A DNA stretch of 45,119 nt from contig JAFGGX010000018.1 in the NCBI GenBank assembly GCA_016930315.1, positions 1 to 45,119 on the forward strand. Direction: 5' to 3'. Source of the DNA: Candidatus Buchananbacteria bacterium. GTDB taxonomy: Bacteria > Patescibacteriota > Patescibacteriia > Buchananbacterales > UBA6539. This document shows, piece after piece, positions 22,575 to 29,492 of the stretch (the first letter of the stretch is position 1; each line of letters starts with the position of its first letter). A program made the position numbers and the translations under genes. The notes beneath the pieces are model-generated. The model was not told where the DNA came from and did no database searches. It saw nothing but the letters and a program-made list of their open reading frames with translations.

Positions 22575-23933
22575 ATGGTTAAAATCAAAAAATCAAAATC
22601 AAAAAATTTAGCCTGGGTGGTGGCAGTGAATATGGGCTATGGCCATCAACGTCCGGCTCATAGTTTGCATCAATTGGCTTATCAAAATCAAGTGATTGTT
22701 GCCAATTCTTATCCGGGCATTCCTCAATCAGACAAAAGAATTTGGAAAACCAGCCGCAAATTTTATGAATTTGTTTCGCGTTTTACTCACGTGCCAATTG
22801 TTGGGCCGTGGGTTTTTTCGATTTTTGATCGAATTCAAGAAATCCCTTCTTTTTATCCGCGGCGCGATTTATCCAAACCAACCATCCAAATTAAACAAAT
22901 TTATCGATTTATCAAACGCAATCATTGGGGCAAGCACTTGATCGAAAAATTGGCTAAAAATCCATTGCCACTGGTTACTACTTTTTTTGCCATTGCTTTT
23001 ATGGCCGAAGAATATAATTATCCGGGTGAAATTTATTGTGTTGCCACCGACACCGATATCACTCGAGCTTGGGCACCGAAAAATCCCCATCAAACTCGGA
23101 TTAAATATTTTGCCCCAAATTATCGGGTGGTTGAAAGGCTTAAAGAATATGGTGTACCCGAAAAAAGTATTCATTTAGCCGGTTTTCCGTTGCCAATGGA
23201 AAATATCGGTGGGCCGACTATGAATATTTTGCGTCGCGATCTAGCCAACCGATTAATTAATCTTGATCCAAAAAATAATTATCGGAATAATTATGGTGCA
23301 CTGGTAACTAAAAAAATAAAATTAAAAAGTTTACCAAAAGAAAGCAATCATCCTTTAACTTTAACTTTTGCAGTTGGGGGAGCGGGCGCACAGCGAGAAA
23401 TCGGCGCTTTGATTTTGGCGAGCTTAAGAAAAAAAATTAAAGAGAAAAAAATTCGGTTGGTTTTGGTGGCCGGTATTCACAATAGTGTTAGTACTTATTT
23501 TCGTCAGCAAGTCAAAAAAAACGGATTGGCTAATCAACTTGATTCGGGGGTGGTGATTGTTCACGCTTCTTCTAAGGAAGAATATTTTGATTTATTTAAC
23601 GAAGCCATGCGCGTCACTGACATTTTGTGGACCAAACCATCAGAACTATCTTTTTATTGTGCGTTAGGAATTCCGATTGTAATGTCGCCGCCAATTGGTT
23701 CGCAAGAGGTCTTTAATCAGCGCTGGCTACAAACGTTGGGTGTGGCGGCCAACCAAGATCGGCCGGAATATACTCATGAATGGCTATTTGATTGGATTGA
23801 TAGCGGCTGGTGCGCCGAAGCGGCGATGCAAGGCTTTATTGAAGCGCCAAAATGCGGTACTTGTAACATTGAAAAAATTATTGCCCGCAAACCTCAAGCA
23901 ACTAAAAAAATTAAGATGACTTTGCAATACTAA
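22575..23933 (+). CDS. GT28/MGDG-synthase-like glycosyltransferase (putative)
   Basis: The 452-residue soluble protein has the two-domain look of GT-B enzymes. Near the N terminus is VNMGYGHQRPAHSL (about 18-31), a G-x-G-H phosphate/acceptor loop like that of MGDG synthase and MurG relatives. The second domain opens with LTFAVGGAGAQREIGALILA (about 257-276), the sugar-nucleotide-binding glycine turn. It continues with the donor-site segment TKPSELSFYCALGIPIVMSPP (about 355-375, read in two parts: TKPSELSFYC and ALGIPIVMSPP). A C-terminal extension holds CGTCNIEK. Glycolipid or cell-wall precursor glycosylation is inferred. The acceptor is unknown, and assignment to GT28 rests on these motifs only. 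No Shine-Dalgarno is seen, consistent with a leaderless message. Confidence 0.65.
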   Translation: MVKIKKSKSKNLAWVVAVNMGYGHQRPAHSLHQLAYQNQVIVANSYPGIPQSDKRIWKTSRKFYEFVSRFTHVPIVGPWVFSIFDRIQEIPSFYPRRDLSKPTIQIKQIYRFIKRNHWGKHLIEKLAKNPLPLVTTFFAIAFMAEEYNYPGEIYCVATDTDITRAWAPKNPHQTRIKYFAPNYRVVERLKEYGVPEKSIHLAGFPLPMENIGGPTMNILRRDLANRLINLDPKNNYRNNYGALVTKKIKLKSLPKESNHPLTLTFAVGGAGAQREIGALILASLRKKIKEKKIRLVLVAGIHNSVSTYFRQQVKKNGLANQLDSGVVIVHASSKEEYFDLFNEAMRVTDILWTKPSELSFYCALGIPIVMSPPIGSQEVFNQRWLQTLGVAANQDRPEYTHEWLFDWIDSGWCAEAAMQGFIEAPKCGTCNIEKIIARKPQATKKIKMTLQY

Positions 23934-23987
23934 ATTGACCTTGATTTAAATTTCCCTTAAATACTAGTATTTTTTTAAATTTTCCTT

Positions 23988-23993
23988 TATAAT
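23988..23993 (+). promoter_or_regulatory. -10 box for the HU gene
   Basis: A perfect TATAAT, with the ATG 48 bases downstream and an AAAAAGGAAA ribosome-binding stretch just before it. A 14-bp AT palindrome (AAATACTAGTATTT, 23959-23972) lies in the -35 region and may be the previous gene's weak terminator. Confidence 0.55.
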
Positions 23994-24041
23994 ACCATTG
24001 TGTATAACTAAAAAGCCTTAATTATTAATAAAAAGGAAATT

Positions 24042-24323
24042 ATGGCAAAAATGACCAAGTCTCAGTTATTAGCCGTTTTGGCTGAGAAAACTGAGCTAAG
24101 TAAGAAGGACGTCGCTAATTTTATGGATAAAATGACGGAACTTGCTTACGTAGAAGTCAAAAAGAATGGCGAATTTACCATCCCAGGCGTTGGTAAATTA
24201 GTCAAAGTCGACCGAAAAGCAAGAATGGGCCGAAATCCAGCCACTGGCGAAGAAATCAAGATTCCTGCTAAAACTGTGGTGAAGTTCCGAGTTGCTAAAG
24301 CTGCCAAAGACGCCGTATTATAA
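24042..24323 (+). CDS. HU-family nucleoid-associated DNA-binding protein
   Basis: The 93-residue protein has the complete HU/IHF fold. The N-terminal helices are MTKSQLLAVLAEKTELSKKD. The beta-arm region carries GVGKLVKVDRKARMGRNPATGEEI (positions about 49-72, the conserved G..F/L.....R..R.GRNP.TGE pattern with the intercalating Pro). The C-terminal strand-helix is VVKFRVAKAAKDAVL. It bends and compacts DNA. It has its own TATAAT promoter, an AAGGAAA Shine-Dalgarno and a good terminator, consistent with strong expression. Length is normal (about 90). Confidence 0.97.
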   Translation: MAKMTKSQLLAVLAEKTELSKKDVANFMDKMTELAYVEVKKNGEFTIPGVGKLVKVDRKARMGRNPATGEEIKIPAKTVVKFRVAKAAKDAVL

Positions 24324-24341
24324 TCTAGTTTAAGGCGAATC

Positions 24342-24369
24342 AAAAGAGGGCTATTTAGCCCTCTTTTTT
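24342..24369 (+). terminator. Terminator of the HU gene
   Basis: AAAAGAGGGCTA pairs with TAGCCCTCTTTT, followed by further T (24362-24369). Confidence 0.9.
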
Positions 24370-24394
24370 GTTTTGATAATTTTGGTCGGGCTGG

Positions 24395-24418
24395 TCACGT
24401 CGCTCGCGAGCGACGTGA
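24395..24418. repeat. Perfect 24-bp GC-rich palindrome
   Basis: TCACGTCGCTCG followed directly by its exact reverse complement (12+12, no spacer), in otherwise AT-rich intergenic DNA between the HU terminator and the tRNA gene. It could be a REP-type unit, a protein-binding site or the terminator hairpin of the minus-strand tRNA. Confidence 0.7.
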
Positions 24419-24464
24419 AGGCTTTATCGTTCCGAATCCATCACCTTATTTAAAAATTTCTTTG

Positions 24465-24537
24465 TCGGGGTAGCCGGATTTGAACCGACGACCTCATCGT
24501 CCCGAACGATGCGCGCTACCAACTGCGCTATACCCCG
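24465..24537 (-). tRNA. tRNA-Pro (anticodon CGG)
   Basis: The cloverleaf can be drawn completely on the minus strand. The 7-bp acceptor is CGGGGTA/TACCCCG. The D-arm is GCGC-AGTTGGTA-GCGC. The anticodon stem CATCG/CGATG carries the 7-base loop TTCGGGA, with CGG at positions 34-36. The T-arm is GTCGG-TTCGAAT-CCGGC. The discriminator is A. The 3' CCA is not encoded (the genome reads A-CAA), so a CCA-adding enzyme is needed. The tRNA is 73 bases and decodes CCG. Confidence 0.95.
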
Positions 24538-24597
24538 GCAGAAAAATTTTAATTTAAAAAATATAAGATGAAAGACGCGCTAGCCAATGGAGTTTAT

Positions 24598-24613
24598 CCC
24601 GACGAATGTCGGG
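24598..24613. repeat. Small GC hairpin, probable dispersed intergenic repeat unit
   Basis: CCCGAC-GAAT-GTCGGG within a TTTATCCCGACGAATGTCGG context, downstream of which GGCTACA follows. It is GC-rich against the background and resembles dispersed REP-like units in other genomes. The rest of 24538-24736 is AT-rich with no gene seen. Confidence 0.45.
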
Positions 24614-24736
24614 GCTACAGCTCGATTGTGTCTTTGCTAGTTTAACTTTTTTTGTTACTAAAATCAAGCCATTTGTTGTTAAAGAGGTCATTAAATTAGT
24701 CTATATTATTATATTTTTGTCAAGTTTGGGATAATT

Positions 24737-24765
24737 TTGACCATTGTCTTAATTAAAGGTAAAAT
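24737..24765 (+). promoter_or_regulatory. Promoter of the uppS gene
   Basis: TTGACC (24737-24742), exactly 17 bases, then TAAAAT (24760-24765). The ATG at 24800 is 34 bases on. Confidence 0.7.
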
Positions 24766-24799
24766 GTAATAGCATTTAAAGCTTAAAAATTGCGATTTT

Positions 24800-25492
24800 A
24801 TGGCCGAAATTAACCAATTAGCACATTTAGGCATTATTATGGACGGCAATCGACGTTGGGCCAAAAATAATGGTCTGGCTAGTCTTGTAGGCCATCGCAA
24901 AGGGTATGAAAAGATGAAAGAAGTGGCTAGTTGGTGTATTGAAGCTGGTGTAAAAGTTTTGACCGTTTATGCTTTTTCAACTGAGAATTGGAACCGCTCT
25001 GAGTATGAGGTCAAATATTTAATGGATCTGTTTCGGCTGGTATTAAAAAACGATTTAGCAAAATTAGCCGAGCAGGGAATTAGAGTTAATGTCATTGGTC
25101 AAAAAGAAAGATTGGATGCCGACATCCAAGATTTAATTGCTCAAGCTGAAATCAAAACTAAAAACAATCAGCGTTTGATTTTTAACTTAGCCATTTCATA
25201 CGGCGGTCGGCCGGAAATTATTCAGGCAGTCAAAAAAATCATTGATCAAAAAATTGCAATTGAAAAAATTGACGAAGATTTAATTAAAAAATTTTTGTGG
25301 ACAGATGGCTTACCCGATCCAGATTTAATTATTCGCACTTCCGGTGAACATCGCTTGTCAAACTTTTTAACTTGGCAATCAGTTTATTCCGAATTGTTAT
25401 TTATCGATAAACACTGGCCGGATTTTAGTCAGGCCGATTTACAACAAGCAATTGAGGTGTTTAATAACCGCCAACGTCGATACGGAAAGTAA
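24800..25492 (+). CDS. uppS: Isoprenyl transferase / undecaprenyl diphosphate synthase
   Basis: This cis-prenyltransferase makes the C55 lipid carrier for cell-wall and surface-glycan synthesis. Motif I is HLGIIMDGNRRWAK with catalytic Asp15. FSTENWNRS holds the substrate helix. NLAISYGGRPEI is present. The C-terminal signature PDPDLIIRTSGEHRLSNFLT continues to WQSVYSELLFIDKHWPDF. All family blocks are present, and 230 residues is normal. It has a good sigma-70-like promoter and is followed four bases later by rarA. The lipid carrier would feed the glycosyltransferase and ligase genes found later in the window. Confidence 0.96.
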   Translation: MAEINQLAHLGIIMDGNRRWAKNNGLASLVGHRKGYEKMKEVASWCIEAGVKVLTVYAFSTENWNRSEYEVKYLMDLFRLVLKNDLAKLAEQGIRVNVIGQKERLDADIQDLIAQAEIKTKNNQRLIFNLAISYGGRPEIIQAVKKIIDQKIAIEKIDEDLIKKFLWTDGLPDPDLIIRTSGEHRLSNFLTWQSVYSELLFIDKHWPDFSQADLQQAIEVFNNRQRRYGK

Positions 25493-25496
25493 TTTT

Positions 25497-26744
25497 ATGG
25501 ATTTATTCGACCAAAATTTAGAAAACAATTTAGCCAGTCAAGCTCCGCTGGCCGATCGCTTGCGGCCAAAAACGCTGGATGATTTTGTCGGTCAAAAAGA
25601 AATTATTGGCCCAGGTACTTTATTGCGCCAAGCGATTGAAAACGATAATTTGCCGTCAATTATTTTTTGGGGCCCGCCGGGCAGCGGCAAAAGTACTCTG
25701 GCCAGAATCATTGCCCAAATGACTAAGTCAGTTTTTATTCAATTTTCGGCTGTGACCTCGGGGGTTAAAGAATTGCGCGAAATTATTCAGCAAGCCCGCG
25801 ACCGTCGGAAGTTTAATAGCCAACGAACCATTCTTTTTATCGATGAAATCCATCGTTGGAATAAATCTCAGCAAGATGCGTTACTGCCTCATGTCGAACA
25901 AGGTCTAATTACTTTAATTGGCGCCACCACTGAAAATCCAAGTTTTGAAGTGAATTCAGCTCTGCTTTCCAGAAGTCGAGTTTTTGTGCTCCAACAACAT
26001 TCCGATCACGATTTAGAAATGATTATTGAGCGGGCAATCAAAACCGCTTTCAAGCATTTAAAAATTGATATTGATGCTCCAACGATTCGTTATTTTGCCT
26101 CTTTGGCTAATGGCGATGCTCGAGTGGTTCTAAACGCTCTTGAATTTGCGGTTAATTCGATTCGGCCAGACAGCCAAGGAAAAATTGTGATTACTAAAGA
26201 CAAAATTAAAGAGGCATTGCAAAAATCCAGTTATCTTTACGACAAAGATGGCGAACAACATTACAACATTATTTCGGCTTTGCATAAGTCAGTCCGAGGC
26301 GGTGATGCCGACGCGGCTCTTTATTGGCTCAGCCGGATGCTGGAAGCCGGCGAAGACCCTCTTTACGTCGCTCGGCGCATGATTAGAATGGCGGTTGAAG
26401 ATATTGGTTTAGCCGACCCGCACGCCCTAGAACAGGCCGTGGCTGCTTATCAAGGCGCTCATTTTTTAGGCATGCCCGAATGTGACATTATTTTAGGCCA
26501 ATGTATTGTCTATTTGGCCCGAGCGCCAAAATCGGTGGAGGTTTATCGCGCTTATGGCCAGGTTAAAGAAGATGTAAAAAATACCATGGATGAACCAGTC
26601 CCGCTTCACTTGCGCAACGCGCCGACCAAATTGATGAAGGATTTAAATTACGGCAAAGATTATAAATATTCGCCAGACTACGATTGGCAAGAAGACCAGC
26701 AATATTTGCCGACCAGCTTAAAGGGTAAAAAATATTTAGACTAA
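25497..26744 (+). CDS. rarA: Replication-associated recombination protein A (RarA/MgsA), AAA+ ATPase
   Basis: This clamp-loader-like AAA+ ATPase acts at stalled forks. Its N terminus is [20 protein letters not shown]. Walker A is GPPGSGKS (59-66), Walker B is [10 protein letters not shown], sensor 1 is [15 protein letters not shown] and the arginine finger lies in LLSRSRVF. The C-terminal RarA tetramerisation domain follows, containing [20 protein letters not shown] and [18 protein letters not shown] choose ATG at 25497 (415 residues), four bases after uppS. An upstream in-frame ATG at 25452 overlaps uppS by 41 bases and adds a non-family leader. Complete and normal length for the family. Confidence 0.95.
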   Translation: MDLFDQNLENNLASQAPLADRLRPKTLDDFVGQKEIIGPGTLLRQAIENDNLPSIIFWGPPGSGKSTLARIIAQMTKSVFIQFSAVTSGVKELREIIQQARDRRKFNSQRTILFIDEIHRWNKSQQDALLPHVEQGLITLIGATTENPSFEVNSALLSRSRVFVLQQHSDHDLEMIIERAIKTAFKHLKIDIDAPTIRYFASLANGDARVVLNALEFAVNSIRPDSQGKIVITKDKIKEALQKSSYLYDKDGEQHYNIISALHKSVRGGDADAALYWLSRMLEAGEDPLYVARRMIRMAVEDIGLADPHALEQAVAAYQGAHFLGMPECDIILGQCIVYLARAPKSVEVYRAYGQVKEDVKNTMDEPVPLHLRNAPTKLMKDLNYGKDYKYSPDYDWQEDQQYLPTSLKGKKYLD

Positions 26745-26790
26745 AAATAAAATAGATTAAAAAACTAGCTTAAAACATGAACTAAATTTT

Positions 26791-27222
26791 ATGGTTAGGC
26801 AAAACACAATCGGCTTTGTCATTTTTAAAATGGTGGGCCGTGAAATCAAATATTTGATGTTGCATCACGAGGGTCAATATTGGAATTTTCCTAAAGGTCG
26901 CCAGGAGTCGGGGGAAAGCGAGCTAGCAACCGCCAAACGAGAATTAGCCGAAGAAACCGGTATCCAGACAGTCGAAGTGATTAAAGATTTTCGTTATGAG
27001 TATGATTATGATATCGATACAATTGTTAGCGACGGAGTAAAAGAAAAAGCCGCCAAACACGCCATTTTTTTCTTAGGTCAAGTCCAAGATCAAGAAATTA
27101 AAATTTCGGCTGAACATCTTGACTATGGTTGGTTTGATTTTGAAACCGCTTTAAAGAGAGCCTTTTATCAGGATGGTCAGAATCTAATTAAAGCGGCTAA
27201 TCAATTTCTTTCAAAAAGGTAG
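26791..27222 (+). CDS. Nudix hydrolase
   Basis: The 143-residue Nudix fold has a perfect Nudix box, G36-x5-E42-x7-REL-A-EE-T-G-I58 (GRQESGESELATAKRELAEE). The WNFPKGR run just before the box and the opening 'GFVIFK' resemble diadenosine tetraphosphate (Ap4A) hydrolases, so (di)nucleoside polyphosphate or damaged-nucleotide clean-up is likely. The exact substrate is uncertain. It is 46 bases after rarA, with no clear promoter or Shine-Dalgarno in the gap, so it is probably in the same transcript. Confidence 0.88.
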   Translation: MVRQNTIGFVIFKMVGREIKYLMLHHEGQYWNFPKGRQESGESELATAKRELAEETGIQTVEVIKDFRYEYDYDIDTIVSDGVKEKAAKHAIFFLGQVQDQEIKISAEHLDYGWFDFETALKRAFYQDGQNLIKAANQFLSKR

Positions 27223-27229
27223 GATTTTG

Positions 27230-27238
27230 TGTTATAAT
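27230..27238 (+). promoter_or_regulatory. Extended -10 promoter of the unknown envelope operon
   Basis: TGTTATAAT (27230-27238) matches the extended -10 consensus and lies 32 bases before the ATG at 27271. Confidence 0.65.
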
Positions 27239-27270
27239 CAACAATAATTAACTGCTAAAATTTTTGAATT

Positions 27271-27609
27271 ATGACTGACGAAAAATGGCAAGACATCAAG
27301 TGGCTAGTCAAAGATAAATTTGGCATTGATGTTGACGACACCCAAGATTTGCCTGAAGACGAAGGCCCAGGAATAATTGAAATTATTGAATTTCATGGTC
27401 CGTTGGGTAAAATGCGGCTGACTCGAACAACTAAGCCATTGATCTTAGAAAAAAAAGTTTTAGGTTCACGCCGAATTGGCAGCGATTCTTCGGTCCAATA
27501 TAAATATTCCGACACGGAAAAAACTTATAAATTTACCGTTTATCGATGGGACGATACCGCCAACGATTGGGTGGAGATGGAAAAAGAGCGCGGTGAAATG
27601 ATTTTTTAA
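27271..27609 (+). CDS. Conserved-looking small hypothetical protein
   Basis: The 112-residue soluble acidic protein has no signal peptide. It has a short N-terminal helix (EKWQDIKWLVKDKFGIDVDD) and then a beta-rich body. The body includes IIEFHGPLGKMRLTRTTKP and a strand pair ending YKFTVYRWDDTANDWVEME. The composition is native (AAA, GAA, AAT-rich) and it leads a tightly spaced operon behind an extended -10 promoter. I do not recognise a domain. The layout resembles small hypothetical proteins often annotated in Patescibacteria genomes. No function is proposed. Confidence 0.75.
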   Translation: MTDEKWQDIKWLVKDKFGIDVDDTQDLPEDEGPGIIEIIEFHGPLGKMRLTRTTKPLILEKKVLGSRRIGSDSSVQYKYSDTEKTYKFTVYRWDDTANDWVEMEKERGEMIF

Positions 27610-27620
27610 TAGTTTAACCA

Positions 27621-28022
27621 ATGAGCATACTAAAAAAAACCATTCTGCCATCAATTTTGTTATTTAGCCTTTTTATTTTTTCCGGCTGCAGTTCACAAAA
27701 TAACAATCAGACGGTTGATGTTGGCAATCAAGATGCTGTAGTTCAGTCGCAATTGTTGACGGAACAAGTTGAAAAAGATTATCAAGTTCAACTTGCAAAT
27801 ATTCTTGCGCCCTATTGGTTAACCGGTCAATTTACTGGTATTAAAGACCAGATATTAGACTTGCGCGCGCCAAGCCAAGATCTTAATCTTCACCTTAATT
27901 TGGTTTTAGCTTTACAGGATTTAGAAGATGGTACTAACGACAATGATCAAGAAAAAATTGATCAAGCTAAAAAAAGAATTGACCAGTTAGCCAACCAATA
28001 TGATTGGTTAAAAAGTAAATAA
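27621..28022 (+). CDS. Small putative lipoprotein
   Basis: The N terminus MSILKKTILPSILLFSLFIF is a signal peptide ending in the lipobox FSGC, so Cys23 would be lipid-modified and the protein anchored outside the membrane. The mature part of about 110 residues is Gln/Asp-rich and helical, with heptad-like spacing toward the C terminus (DNDQEKIDQAKKRIDQLANQ). No family is recognised. It is 11 bases after the previous gene and two before the next, in the same operon. Confidence 0.78.
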   Translation: MSILKKTILPSILLFSLFIFSGCSSQNNNQTVDVGNQDAVVQSQLLTEQVEKDYQVQLANILAPYWLTGQFTGIKDQILDLRAPSQDLNLHLNLVLALQDLEDGTNDNDQEKIDQAKKRIDQLANQYDWLKSK

Positions 28023-28024
28023 TA

Positions 28025-28717
28025 ATGGTTAGAATTGATCACATTGAAGATCTTGAAGCCGATGACGATTGGCAGCGACCCAAAAGAAAGTATCGTCGGC
28101 GTAAACGGCTTAAGGCCAAATTTAAAAAAGGCTGTTGTGTTTTTGTCGTTCTTATTTTTATTGGTTTATTGCTGGTTGGTCTGGCCGCCTTGGCTAAAAG
28201 TGGTTTGGTGAAAATTCCAATTTTTTCCGATATTTTTTATCAGTTGCCAACGGCAGAAAAAAACGTTAAGATTGACCCTGCCGATTTGAATAATTTGCAA
28301 ATCAATCAGAACCTTAGTCAAACGGGTGATGGTTTGACTTTAACTATTTCTGATGAGCAGTTAACCTATTTGTTGCGTCAAACTTTAGCCACTGGCCAGG
28401 ATCCATACTTTGCCGATGGGGTTCAAGCGACAATTGATTCGGAAAAAATTGAAATTTTTGGTTCACTGCTTAAACCAATCAAAACTGATTTAACTGTCGA
28501 TTTAGTACCAACGTTAGTTGATAATCAGGTTAAGTTTGATATTAAGTCGGTTCAGGTCGGCAATCTGGGCTTACCTAGTTCGACCATCAATCAGTTATTT
28601 GGCGGCCTGTTGGATAGTTTGATCAGTGATTTTAGCCAGCTGATTAATGACTATGGGTCAGTTCAATCTATTAGCTTATCGGCCGGTCGAGCAACCGTAA
28701 AAATTTCACCAAAATAA
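28025..28717 (+). CDS. Single-pass membrane protein with extracytoplasmic domain, unknown
   Basis: A short acidic then strongly basic cytoplasmic segment (QRPKRKYRRRKRLKAKFKK, about 18-37) precedes one transmembrane helix (about 40-60, VFVVLIFIGLLLVGLAALA). An extracytoplasmic domain follows to residue 230, rich in beta strands and alternating hydrophobics (ISDEQLTYLLRQTLAT, TIDSEKIEIFGSL, VDLVPTLVDNQVKFDIKSVQ). The pattern resembles LEA/DUF-type lipid-binding beta domains, but that is only an impression. It lies in an operon of envelope proteins, two bases after the lipoprotein gene and one base before the next. Confidence 0.7.
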   Translation: MVRIDHIEDLEADDDWQRPKRKYRRRKRLKAKFKKGCCVFVVLIFIGLLLVGLAALAKSGLVKIPIFSDIFYQLPTAEKNVKIDPADLNNLQINQNLSQTGDGLTLTISDEQLTYLLRQTLATGQDPYFADGVQATIDSEKIEIFGSLLKPIKTDLTVDLVPTLVDNQVKFDIKSVQVGNLGLPSSTINQLFGGLLDSLISDFSQLINDYGSVQSISLSAGRATVKISPK

Positions 28718-28718
28718 T

Positions 28719-29483
28719 ATGAATTTACTTAATCGTTTATCAGTTTGGATTTCTAGTTTATTATTTTTGAGTTTCTTTTGGTTGGTTTTAGTCCAGGCTG
28801 AGCTTTTTTATTGGTTATCGGTTTTGTCTTTAGTGATATTATTTTTAACTATCTGGCAGTTGACCGGTCGCCAAATTAGAAAAAGTCAGTTTTGGTTTTT
28901 GAGCATTTCCCCAACGATTTTTTTGTTTTCGGCCTGGTTATTTTTTCTTTTTGTTGAAGGCAGGTGGTTGCGTTATTTTTATGGTTTAGTTTTCACATTT
29001 TTTTTGTTTATTTTTTTACAAATTATTTATCTTTATTTACATCGTCGGCCAAAATATGAAGCTTATGCTTTAGAAAATATTTCCAATTATTTGAATGTTT
29101 TTGCTGTCTTTTTACTTTTCAGTGGTTTTTTCGGCCTTCAGCTTTTTTTGAATTTTAATATTTGGTCGATTTTATTACTTGGCGGCGTGGCTTTGTTTTT
29201 ACTTACTTTTGAATTATTTTATGTCAGCAATCTTTCTTTCACCAAAAGTCGTCTAGCAATATTGATAATTATTTTAGTTAGTTTGGAGGTCTGTTTGGCA
29301 GTTAATTATTTGCCAACCAGTATTTATGTCGATAGTTTGATTGTGACTTTGACTTATTATTTAATGTCCGGGTTAGCCAGAAATTGGCTGCTTAATATTA
29401 AAGAAAAAAGGGTGATCATTAGATACGTCATTATTACTTTAGTCTGCTTGGTTTTGATTTTATTTTCAGCTAAGTGGGTTTAA
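28719..29483 (+). CDS. Polytopic membrane protein of unknown function
   Basis: The 254-residue protein has about seven or eight hydrophobic helices spread over its whole length, short loops and no recognisable catalytic motif. Positively charged loops include RQIRKSQ (about 48-54), LHRRPKYEAY (about 108-117) and NIKEKRVIIRY near the C terminus. It starts one base after the previous stop and ends nine bases before the pseudo-HtrA gene, so co-translation and a shared envelope role are likely. Function unknown. Confidence 0.72.
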   Translation: MNLLNRLSVWISSLLFLSFFWLVLVQAELFYWLSVLSLVILFLTIWQLTGRQIRKSQFWFLSISPTIFLFSAWLFFLFVEGRWLRYFYGLVFTFFLFIFLQIIYLYLHRRPKYEAYALENISNYLNVFAVFLLFSGFFGLQLFLNFNIWSILLLGGVALFLLTFELFYVSNLSFTKSRLAILIIILVSLEVCLAVNYLPTSIYVDSLIVTLTYYLMSGLARNWLLNIKEKRVIIRYVIITLVCLVLILFSAKWV

Positions 29484-29492
29484 CTTTTTATT

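Noticed and set aside
24719-24724. Minus-strand TTGACA as the promoter of tRNA-Pro
   Set aside because: No good -10 at normal spacing, and it is about 180 bases from the tRNA. Left unassigned.
24709-24900. Minus-strand ORF over the uppS promoter and start
   Set aside because: It covers a clear promoter and the conserved 5' end of uppS, with no ribosome-binding site of its own.
25452-25496. Upstream ATG for rarA
   Set aside because: It overlaps uppS by 41 bases and adds residues unlike the family. ATG 25497 gives a normal RarA start.
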